DNA of 5,352 nucleotides from Acidaminococcaceae bacterium (GCA_003512125.1 DOSQ01000047.1:1-5352), one strand, 5' to 3'. Counted from the stretch's first letter, positions 1 through 5,053 are shown. The notes: a model not told the origin generated them from the letters alone. A program made the numbers and translations.

Positions 1-29
1 GCCAAATCATAGTATTTAACTTGTGTTTA

Positions 30-58
30 AAAATAGCAGAGGAAAAGAACAATGTCAA
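30..58 (-). promoter_or_regulatory. Promoter pointing out of the left edge
   Basis: On the minus strand a perfect TTGACA (58-53) is followed after 17 bp by TATTTT (35-30), four of six, preceded by TGC as an extended -10 motif. Transcription would start near 23 and leave the window, presumably serving the next leftward gene. No coding frame is seen between 1 and 120. Confidence 0.5.
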
Positions 59-79
59 ATAAAAATTCAACTTTTTTAA

Positions 80-96
80 AAAATAATTATTATTTT
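80..96. repeat. Perfect 8-1-8 AT-only palindrome
   Basis: AAAATAAT-T-ATTATTTT is a perfect dyad upstream of the leftward promoter at 30-58 and downstream of the terminator at 121-158. It contains the core ATAATnATTAT of Fur/PerR-type boxes, with 10 of 14 positions matching TGATAATnATTATCA. In sequence this AT-rich such a match has little weight, so it may be a regulator site or a simple AT dyad. Confidence 0.3.
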
Positions 97-120
97 GGTC
101 TAACTGTGTCGAATGTTACA

Positions 121-158
121 AAATAAAGAGATACCGGACCAAAATCCGATATCTCTTT
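121..158 (-). terminator. Rho-independent terminator of the four-gene operon
   Basis: On the minus strand AAAGAGATATCGGA (158-145) pairs with TCCGGTATCTCTTT (138-125): 14 bp with one G-U wobble and a 6-nt TTTTGG loop, then ATTTTG. The U-tract is short but the stem is long. It begins 24 nt after the LUD gene stop. The symmetrical A/T flanks could also allow some termination of plus-strand transcripts. Confidence 0.75.
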
Positions 159-181
159 AATTTATATCTGACAACCAACTG

Positions 182-787
182 TCAGTATCCCATGTCCTCG
201 TCAATCAACACTACTTCCATATCCATATGGTTCATCTTGCGCCAGTAAATAGTCTGGGCACTGCAAATACGCTGCGGGCTCCGGCAGTCATAGCAGTGAT
301 CCATCTTAAAAGCACAGGGTGTTTTATATCCATGGCGTTTCGCATTCATCGGCGCCGCCACATTCCGCGCGCGGAATGCCGCTTCTTCCAATGTGGGACA
401 GATTTTATTGCGGCTGATGACAAAATACACCTTTTTATGTCCATACAGGGAACCGGCGATTCGGTTGCCCGTCCCGTCAATGTTCACAATTTCCCCGGTT
501 TCTGCCAGCCCATTGGCAGACAACAGGAATATTTCCGTAGTGAGGCAGTCCCTCGCGGTAGAATAAAAGCCTTTCCCCTCCCTCGGGTATTTTGGATGAT
601 ACACATCGTTATGGCTTTGCAGTTTTTCAAACAGATGCATCTGCAACAATGTTTCTGAATCACCAAAGCCCACCGTCATACCGTCAATCTTCCCGTTCAG
701 ATATTCAGCCGCTTCCTCCGCTGTAGCAAAACAACTGACCTCGTAGCCCCGTTTTTTCAACGCTTCAGCCGTTTTTGTAAGATCCAT
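182..787 (-). CDS. LUD-domain protein (lactate utilization, LutC/YkgG-related)
   Basis: A 201-residue cytoplasmic protein made of one LUD (DUF162) domain, the usual length for LutC-like proteins. Recognised motifs: MTVGFGDSETL (37-47); the core DCLTTEIFLLSANGLAETGE (80-99); VNIDGTGNRIAGSLYGHKKV (101-120); and RARNVAAPMNAKR (139-151). LUD proteins work in lactate oxidation; in the LutABC complex the partners are iron-sulfur proteins, which are absent here. C-terminal to the core sits C-x6-C-x2-C-x6-C (Cys158, 165, 168, 175; TPCAF...CYDC...RIC), a likely metal site of this subfamily and not of classical LutC. Start: ATG at 787 with GAGGGGGGA about 8 nt upstream. An ATG 7 nt upstream is out of frame. 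It is the last gene of the operon, after the FMN dehydrogenase, so the two probably share a substrate or pass electrons. The terminator follows 24 nt after the stop. Confidence 0.87.
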   Translation of the reverse strand: MDLTKTAEALKKRGYEVSCFATAEEAAEYLNGKIDGMTVGFGDSETLLQMHLFEKLQSHNDVYHPKYPREGKGFYSTARDCLTTEIFLLSANGLAETGEIVNIDGTGNRIAGSLYGHKKVYFVISRNKICPTLEEAAFRARNVAAPMNAKRHGYKTPCAFKMDHCYDCRSPQRICSAQTIYWRKMNHMDMEVVLIDEDMGY

Positions 788-816
788 GAGACATTCCCCC
801 CTCTTTCATTTAGCGC

Positions 817-834
817 CCGGTCCAAATAAACCGG
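817..834 (-). other. Small intercistronic hairpin
   Basis: CCGGT (834-830) pairs with ACCGG (821-817) around an 8-nt loop, in the 60-nt gap between the dehydrogenase and LUD genes. No U-tract follows, so it is not a terminator. It could modestly affect processing or expression of the last gene, or be incidental. Confidence 0.3.
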
Positions 835-847
835 AGAGATTTCTTTC

Positions 848-1864
848 TTACAGCCTTACCATGTCCCTTGTAATTTCCGCCAGGGTATGGGCGCCGCACA
901 TTTCCATGGTATCTTCCAGTTCTGCAGCCAGCTTTTGCGTCAGCACATGAATCCCTTCCGCGCCGGCTCCGTATACCGCTGTTACATAAGGCCGGGCAAT
1001 GATGACCGCGTCCGCCCCGATGGCCAGTGCCTTGAAGATATCCACACCGGAACGGATGCCTCCGTCCACCAGGATCTTCATATCACCCTGCACCGCGTCC
1101 ACGATTTCCGGCAGTACTTCGGCCGTAGCGGGGCACTGATCCAGCACCCGGCCCCCGTGGTTGGATACCACAATGGCAGAAGCACCGGCGCGTTTCGCCT
1201 TCAGCGCGCCTTTGACCGTCATGATGCCCTTCACGATAAACGGCACACCGGCGTTGCGGATGATGTCCGCCAGCTCGCCCTCAGACTTGGAACCGGCAGA
1301 AGTGTTCAGTTTCTTCAAAAACGGCAGGCCGGCCCCGTCCACGTCCATGGCACAGGCAAAAGCACCGCTGTCCTTCACACAGGCAAATTTTTCCTCCAGG
1401 GTTTCAGGGCCCCAGGGTTTTACCGTAGGGATCCCCATGCCGCCGGCATTTTTTATGGCGACGCAGGCCGATTGCATAACCGTAGCATCCGCCCCGTCGC
1501 CGGTCATGGCAACGATTCCTTCGGCAGCGCAGCCGGAAACCAGCACGTCATTATAAGTCGTATCCGTATAGGCATCACTGTAATGGACAGCAACCAACCC
1601 TACCGGACCGGCAATAATCGGATATTTGAGACGCTTGCCAAAAAAATCCAGGCTCATGTCTACAGGCTGCCGTTCCACCAGCGTGTCCATGTTGATACGG
1701 ATTCCCTTCCATTTTTCATAATTGCGAATCGCCGTATCCCCTATTCCCTTAGCACCCGGCCCGGGCATCTTGTTCCCGCAGGCCCGGCCGTTACAGATCA
1801 GGCAGCCTTTACAGTTCGCTCCCAGCCGGGGACGGGCTTTTTCCATCAGTTCAACGTAATCCAT
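848..1864 (-). CDS. FMN-dependent alpha-hydroxy-acid dehydrogenase (lactate oxidase/LldD superfamily)
   Basis: A 338-residue TIM-barrel flavoprotein predicted to oxidise a 2-hydroxy acid, probably L-lactate, to the 2-oxo acid using FMN. Seen: VKGI with Lys212 (FMN N1 region); SNHGGRVLDQ with catalytic base His236 and substrate-carboxylate Arg239; DGGIRSG (267-273) and IIARP (288-292) for FMN phosphate; GPVGL at 87-91. Start chosen at the ATG at 1864, which has AAGGAGG 7 nt upstream; the frame is open to 1915 but that start would overlap the previous gene and has no ribosome site. Slightly shorter than classical members, because the usual N-terminal Tyr-containing region is replaced by a cluster C-x2-C-x2-C-x4-C (Cys18, 21, 24, 29) that may hold an iron-sulfur cluster or zinc. 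It lies 19 nt after the membrane protein gene and 60 nt before the LUD gene. The superfamily is certain; the substrate and electron acceptor are inferred. A plain oxidase is unlikely in an anaerobe. Confidence 0.92.
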   Translation of the reverse strand: MDYVELMEKARPRLGANCKGCLICNGRACGNKMPGPGAKGIGDTAIRNYEKWKGIRINMDTLVERQPVDMSLDFFGKRLKYPIIAGPVGLVAVHYSDAYTDTTYNDVLVSGCAAEGIVAMTGDGADATVMQSACVAIKNAGGMGIPTVKPWGPETLEEKFACVKDSGAFACAMDVDGAGLPFLKKLNTSAGSKSEGELADIIRNAGVPFIVKGIMTVKGALKAKRAGASAIVVSNHGGRVLDQCPATAEVLPEIVDAVQGDMKILVDGGIRSGVDIFKALAIGADAVIIARPYVTAVYGAGAEGIHVLTQKLAAELEDTMEMCGAHTLAEITRDMVRL

Positions 1865-1883
1865 GCTGATTCCTCCTTGCTTT

Positions 1884-2609
1884 TTACTGCTTTTTCTTTG
1901 TCTGGACCGCTTCATTTGCCGCTTCTTTCGCCGCCTGCTTCGTTGCCTCTTCTACTTCGGTTAAAAATTCGACAAAATTGGTTATTTCTTTGATTTGCCA
2001 CTCCCCATTGTACAGTTTTGCCATCCGGAAATTCACATTGAAATCCTTATTTAATTTATGATTGTGCAAAACAACTGCTACGTCTGCTGTGTTTCCGTCG
2101 TTCACCGCAACCGAGGCATCTTTGATCTTCAGGTTGGAAACATCCACTCTGTCCTTCAATTTTTTCAGAAGAGGAATTGCGTTTTCTTTTTTGTTCTTCT
2201 TTTTCGCTGACTTGTCGTTCTCGGTTTGGGAGGTCTGTCCGTTTTCAATCTGCGCCGGCTGAGCCTTATCTCCGGAAGGGACTTTCCTGACTGATTCCAG
2301 CGTCGCATCCCGCAGCGCATGAACGGCCGTCGGCTTCACAAGTTTTAAAATCCCTGCCGTAAAGAAATCGAGGCCGATACTCTTTTTGCCTTTTACTGCC
2401 GAAACGATCAGGTCATCGATGCCTTTGCTGTAAATATTGTCCAAATCCACATGCTGTTCAAACAGGACGGTATCGTGGCTCTGCACGGCTTTATGTATCT
2501 GGTACAGTGAATAGTGCGGGGTTTTCACTACGTACAGGAAGAAGAATGCACAACCGATTGCCACAAGAACCAATATCGCAAGTCCGATTCTTTTAATAAG
2601 CTTGGGCAT
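1884..2609 (-). CDS. Single-pass membrane-anchored protein resembling DUF2939
   Basis: A 241-residue protein from the ATG at 2609. That start has GGAGAGGA just upstream; an in-frame ATG at 2624 would add five residues but has no proper ribosome site. After a basic end (MPKLIKR), residues 8-27 form one membrane segment, with the rest probably outside. Residues about 31-60 (PHYSLYQIHKAVQSHDTVLF...VDLDNIY) match the DUF2939 pattern in which a proline and tyrosines precede an Ala-containing helix and a VD motif. A low-complexity linker rich in Q, N, K and E spans residues 112-143, followed by a strand-rich region (about 158-215, VAVNDGNTADVAVVLHNH) like an NTF2 or lipocalin-type sheet, and a charged helical tail. 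The start overlaps the end of the preceding secreted-protein gene by 17 nt, so translation is probably coupled. DUF2939 has no known function. Confidence 0.75.
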   Translation of the reverse strand: MPKLIKRIGLAILVLVAIGCAFFFLYVVKTPHYSLYQIHKAVQSHDTVLFEQHVDLDNIYSKGIDDLIVSAVKGKKSIGLDFFTAGILKLVKPTAVHALRDATLESVRKVPSGDKAQPAQIENGQTSQTENDKSAKKKNKKENAIPLLKKLKDRVDVSNLKIKDASVAVNDGNTADVAVVLHNHKLNKDFNVNFRMAKLYNGEWQIKEITNFVEFLTEVEEATKQAAKEAANEAVQTKKKQ

Positions 2610-3312
2610 AATTATCCTCTCCATTCTTTACTGTTTTGGGCAGCCTGGTTTCAATCACGTCCTGAATCTGTTTGCCCACCCGGGTTATAATTTCCAGCGT
2701 AACAGACTTGCTGCCTACGCCGCCGAAGGCCGACATGGATTTCGCCGATTCCGTATATGTTTTCGTATAAACATACCTGTTATGATTAATATCCACAATC
2801 CGGAAAGGCAGGGAAGTATTGGCAATTTTTCCTGCTGCAAGAAGGCTCCCCTTGTCCTTGACCTGCACAGGATTCACTCCCAGGTAAAGGAAGTAATCGA
2901 CACCGCTGTCTGTCAGTGCGTCAATGATGTCGCTGCGTTCCGCGTCCGCAATATCTTCTATACCAATCTCCGCCAGTTTTTCTTTACAGGTTCTGCCGTC
3001 AATCAGTTCGTAAGTCCTGACAGGCAGCGCTGCGTCCAGATATTCAAACAGTTTTTTATCAATGGTTTTGTCATATTTTGTTTTGGCATTGTTCTCATAC
3101 ACAATAGCCACCACCGGTCTGCGGTTTGCCCCACGCCGGCCCGCTTCTTTCATTTGCTGATCGAAGATCCTGTCTGCCTTTTTCTGTGCGGCAGGCGTGT
3201 TCCCCACAGCGCGGATCCGTTCCACAATATCCCGGTCCTCCCATTTCGCGAATGCTGTCGCACAGGAAAGAAGCATTGCAACGGAAATCAGGAACAATAT
3301 AATTTTTTTCAT
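2593..3312 (-). CDS. Secreted protein or lipoprotein with a CsgG/LpoB-like pattern, function unknown
   Basis: A 239-residue exported protein. Residues 1-22 form a signal peptide: KK, a hydrophobic core IILFLISVAMLL, then two possible cut sites. LLSC (Cys17) fits a loose lipobox and ATAFA|K (after Ala22) fits signal peptidase I. Residues about 66-185 show strand VVAIVYENN, helix KKLFEYLDAALP, strand YELIDG, a helical stretch, helix DIIDALTDSG, strand VDYFLYLGV, and paired strands LPFRIVDIN and RYVYTKTY. That order resembles the periplasmic alpha/beta domain of CsgG, LpoB and TolB-N type proteins; this is pattern inference only. Start: ATG with GGAGG 7 nt upstream. It is first in the four-gene operon, and its end overlaps the next start by 17 nt, so the two products probably act together in the envelope. 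No catalytic residues are recognised. Confidence 0.75.
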   Translation of the reverse strand: MKKIILFLISVAMLLSCATAFAKWEDRDIVERIRAVGNTPAAQKKADRIFDQQMKEAGRRGANRRPVVAIVYENNAKTKYDKTIDKKLFEYLDAALPVRTYELIDGRTCKEKLAEIGIEDIADAERSDIIDALTDSGVDYFLYLGVNPVQVKDKGSLLAAGKIANTSLPFRIVDINHNRYVYTKTYTESAKSMSAFGGVGSKSVTLEIITRVGKQIQDVIETRLPKTVKNGEDNYAQAY

Positions 3313-3352
3313 TATTATCCTCCGCCTTTCTATGCTATGAATCCTGATATGG

Positions 3353-3376
3353 ATTATGATTTGCAGTAATCATTAT
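3353..3376. promoter_or_regulatory. Candidate operator over the -10 box and start site
   Basis: ATTATGATT (3353-3361) and AATCATTAT (3368-3376) are inverted arms matching at 8 of 9 positions, with a 6-nt centre. The inner ATGATT/AATCAT is perfect. The dyad is centred almost exactly on the predicted transcription start and its right arm overlaps the -10 box, the geometry of a steric repressor site. I cannot name the regulator; no regulator gene lies in the window. It does not match the LldR-type lactate operator I know (AATTGG/CCAATT). Confidence 0.35.
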
Positions 3377-3401
3377 ATCATATCCGTTTGAAATCTGTAC
3401 A
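3372..3401 (-). promoter_or_regulatory. Extended -10 promoter of the four-gene operon
   Basis: On the minus strand TGATATAAT (3380-3372) combines a perfect TATAAT with the extended TGn motif. An 18-bp spacer separates it from TGTACA (3401-3396), four of six matches to the -35 consensus. The predicted start is near 3365, giving a 5' leader of about 50 nt before the ATG at 3312. The promoter lies between the upstream terminator and the first gene, as expected. Confidence 0.65.
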
Positions 3402-3487
3402 TCCTTGAAACGATTGGATAAAGGATATGCGTTGGCGGCATGATACATGACATTTGCCAGATAAAACATAACGATGGAATACAACGT

Positions 3488-3544
3488 AAAAACCGGTACC
3501 GGATTGTTAATCGGAAACGATTCTTCCGTCAATCCTGTACCGGT
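3488..3544 (-). terminator. Two-tier rho-independent terminator after the TIM-barrel gene
   Basis: On the minus strand ACCGGTACAGGATTG (3544-3530) pairs with CAATCCGGTACCGGT (3506-3492): 15 positions with one G/A mismatch. It is followed directly by TTTTT (3492-3488). The region between the arms forms a further 5-bp hairpin, CGGAA (3528-3524) with TTCCG (3516-3512), loop 7 nt. It begins 12 nt after the TGA of the TIM-barrel gene and should separate the two operons. Confidence 0.85.
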
Positions 3545-3556
3545 CTTGTGTATTGA

Positions 3557-4510
3557 TCATGCTTTCAGGAGCAGCTTCTGTTCCGTAATCTGCCGGGCAA
3601 GCTGGTTAAAATCATCATAATACAACACATGTACCACATAATCCGGCTCAATCAACTCAAAAATTTTTGTTACCGCCGGATCCGTAAAGGGTTTATGCTG
3701 GTCAATGTTGCATACATGGCTTAACAGCCGGGCGTCATTTTCCAACGACGGGATCATCCGGGGAGACTGTCGCTGGTATTCACCGGACAGGGAGCAACTC
3801 AAATGTACCCCCTTAATATAATGCCGGAGTTCACCCATATCTTTAAGAATCTTGCAAATATAGTCGATGCCTTCCCGCTCGCTCTGCAAATCAGGGTTTG
3901 TATTCAACAGATGCCCTGTGTCAAGCATGAGGCCAATATTATTAAATTTGATTTTTTCCAGAAATTCACCCGTCTGCTTTGCACTTTGCAGCGTCAGGCC
4001 CGGCCACCATGAATTTTCAAACAGCACCTTTGTATCTTCGGGTACCTGGTCACTGACCCGGTTGAATACGCGGGCCGCCATTTTGATCACTTCCGCATTT
4101 GTATGGTCAAAATTCCAGGAATATTGCTCCGCCGGGGAGACTTCCTCTACCCTGTAGACCAGATACTCCGGTTTTTCAATCAGGGCTGCCTGAATATTCC
4201 GTTTGATCTGCAGAAGCCAGGCCCGTTTCTGGGTACCGCCGTAATAGTCCCGGAGCGCATCATCGCTCCGGAAAATCTGATACAGACGGTCTTTATTGTC
4301 TTTCCACAAATCATACCAGCAGGACCAGGAACGCAGATGCGCACCCACCGCCACATTGTCAAAAGGACGCATGTACGGTTCGCTGCGGTATACCAGAAGC
4401 TCGATTCCATTCAACCCCAGCATCGCCAGAAATTCTTCCAGTGATTTTCCGGTCCGCCGGATGGCTTCCTCATACCCCGGAACAGTAGAATAATTAAACA
4501 GCTGTTTCAC
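3557..4510 (-). CDS. Sugar phosphate isomerase/epimerase-like TIM-barrel protein (AP endonuclease 2 superfamily)
   Basis: A 317-residue cytoplasmic protein, the usual length for single-domain members of the xylose-isomerase-like TIM barrel superfamily. These are mostly divalent-metal enzymes acting on sugars, sugar phosphates or DNA. Alternating strands and helices run throughout. Likely metal or active-site residues at strand ends are Glu37 (GLNGIELL), His58 (VGAHLRSW), Glu165 (VLFENSWWPGL), Asp197 and His200 (LMLDTGH), His236 (KGVHLS) and His271 (IDQHKPFT). The last strand reads YVVHVLYYDD, without the Glu often found there. Start: GTG at 4510-4508, with GGAGAGAG 6 nt upstream, overlapping the previous TGA as GTGA, so translation is probably coupled. 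The gene ends 12 nt before a strong terminator. The substrate cannot be read from sequence: the superfamily includes sugar epimerases, endonuclease IV and CbiR-type cobamide hydrolases. I am confident of the fold and not of the reaction. Confidence 0.85.
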   Translation of the reverse strand: MKQLFNYSTVPGYEEAIRRTGKSLEEFLAMLGLNGIELLVYRSEPYMRPFDNVAVGAHLRSWSCWYDLWKDNKDRLYQIFRSDDALRDYYGGTQKRAWLLQIKRNIQAALIEKPEYLVYRVEEVSPAEQYSWNFDHTNAEVIKMAARVFNRVSDQVPEDTKVLFENSWWPGLTLQSAKQTGEFLEKIKFNNIGLMLDTGHLLNTNPDLQSEREGIDYICKILKDMGELRHYIKGVHLSCSLSGEYQRQSPRMIPSLENDARLLSHVCNIDQHKPFTDPAVTKIFELIEPDYVVHVLYYDDFNQLARQITEQKLLLKA

Positions 4511-4668
4511 AGTTCTCTCTCCACAAAATTTGGATCGAGGCAGTGCGCATCACACATGCCTGCGGCTTGCCTTTTCGTGTGCACTGCCTGCACGTAAAAC
4601 TCATAAGTAAAACCCGGCCTGTTACCATTCAAAGGAACAGAGCCGGGAATAATGTTAAAACGCGTCAA
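4507..4668 (-). CDS. Short frame, probably the +1-frame C-terminal part of the preceding gene
   Basis: A frame of 53 codons if read from the TTG at 4668; an in-frame ATG at 4722 would give 71 residues but overlaps the upstream gene by 68 nt and has a poor ribosome site. It shares the TTTT run with the end of the upstream gene, so a +1 step there joins ...GGIDAF to NIIPGSVPLNGNRPGF with no gap. The middle (TYEFYVQAV, residues 21-29) looks like a strand. The end carries MCDAHCLDP, a C-x3-C pair (Cys39, Cys43) with a His between. Its TGA overlaps the GTG of the TIM-barrel gene as GTGA, the usual sign of translational coupling, which supports real translation. No good ribosome site precedes the TTG: GGCGGA is too close and GGGGGAG too far. 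Alternatives are a short coupled peptide, a decayed gene end, or non-coding spacer containing two hairpins. I recognise no family. Confidence 0.5.
   Translation of the reverse strand: MTRFNIIPGSVPLNGNRPGFTYEFYVQAVHTKRQAAGMCDAHCLDPNFVEREL
4539..4588. repeat. Inverted repeat before the TIM-barrel gene
   Basis: Perfect 8-bp arms GGCAGTGC (4539-4546) and GCACTGCC (4581-4588) enclose a second pairing, ACAC (4552-4555) with GTGT (4577-4580). The result is a 12-bp stem with a 5-nt bulge on one side. It lies inside the short +1 frame and 28 nt upstream of the GTG start of the TIM-barrel gene. There is no U-tract, so it is not a terminator. It may tune translation or be incidental. Confidence 0.4.
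4613..4647 (-). other. Stable hairpin 7 nt after the TAA of the DnaA-I-like gene
   Basis: On the minus strand CCCGGC-T-CTGTT (4647-4636) pairs with AACAG-GCCGGG (4623-4613): 11 bp with one bulged T and a 12-nt loop. It is followed by TTTTA, so it could be a weak intrinsic terminator or attenuator between the first gene and the TIM-barrel gene. If the two frames are joined by frameshifting, the same structure lies where a stimulatory hairpin would. The short U-tract argues against full termination. Confidence 0.5.
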
Positions 4669-5053
4669 TTCCGCCGAAACCTGCTCCCCCGACAATCCTG
4701 ACGTTTTCCACGGAGAACGCATCCATGATGTCTTTCAGGTGTTCTTTTAACAACAGGGTACGCAGACGTTCGTTGCCTGTAACAATCAGCAGGTTTTTAT
4801 CCGAACGGTTGATATTCTGCAACACATTAAAACGTTTCGCAAAGGTTTCGCTGCCGACTTTTTCTTTCAGCTTCGCAAGGCAGGCTGCGATTTCCGGCTT
4901 TTCACCGGCCATACGTTCTTCCAGCGGAATGAACTCCGTAGAGGTTAATTTCGGGTTTTCCACAAACTGCGCGTCTTCTTCCAGACGGCCCTGACGGGCT
5001 AACGCGACTTTTTCACTCACTGCCTGCATAGAAATAGGCTGAATAGCGGACAT
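4655..5053 (-). CDS. Small protein with a DnaA domain I-like C-terminal half (function unknown)
   Basis: A 132-residue soluble protein with no signal peptide or membrane segment. The ATG is fixed by an excellent TAAGGAGGT. Residues 1-54 are polar and look poorly structured. Residues about 55-121 follow the order of the DnaA N-terminal (KH-like) domain: a helix ending in LKEKVGSETFAKRF, a strand LLIVTGN, a helix RLRTLLLKEHLKDIMDAF and a final strand VENVRIVGG. In DnaA this domain contacts DnaB and regulators; here there is no AAA+ ATPase or DNA-binding domain, so any replication link is speculation from pattern only. The frame ends in ...FGGIDAF-TAA. The +1 frame continues without a stop for 49 codons from the same TTT, so this may be the N-terminal part of a protein of about 181 residues. 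It is the first gene after the promoter at 5258-5286 and lies upstream of the TIM-barrel enzyme. The reading frame itself is secure; the assignment is weak. Confidence 0.75.
   Translation of the reverse strand: MSAIQPISMQAVSEKVALARQGRLEEDAQFVENPKLTSTEFIPLEERMAGEKPEIAACLAKLKEKVGSETFAKRFNVLQNINRSDKNLLIVTGNERLRTLLLKEHLKDIMDAFSVENVRIVGGAGFGGIDAF

Noticed and set aside
61..100. AT-rich tract considered as a replication origin or unwinding element
   Set aside because: No DnaA boxes, iterons or initiator gene are nearby. It is better explained as spacer with a promoter and a dyad.
227..658. Plus-strand open frame opposite the LUD gene
   Set aside because: The minus strand carries conserved LUD motifs throughout, and no plus-strand promoter or ribosome site is evident.
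887..1993. Long plus-strand open frame of 368 codons opposite the FMN dehydrogenase
   Set aside because: It is antisense to a gene with clear catalytic motifs, its translation is rich in H, R, P and Q with no recognisable domain, and it crosses a gene boundary. It is a shadow.
2602..3369. Plus-strand open frame of 255 codons opposite the secreted-protein gene
   Set aside because: It is antisense to a frame with a signal peptide and good ribosome site, runs across the opposite promoter region, and shows no protein-like features.
3335..3532. Minus-strand open frame of 65 codons between the two operons
   Set aside because: Its start would be TTG without a usable ribosome site. Its 5' end lies inside the terminator hairpin and its 3' part covers the extended -10 promoter and dyad. 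The non-coding explanation fits better.
4180..4410. Second minus-strand frame inside the TIM-barrel gene
   Set aside because: It is an alternate frame within a gene that has continuous conserved barrel motifs, and no ribosome site supports it.
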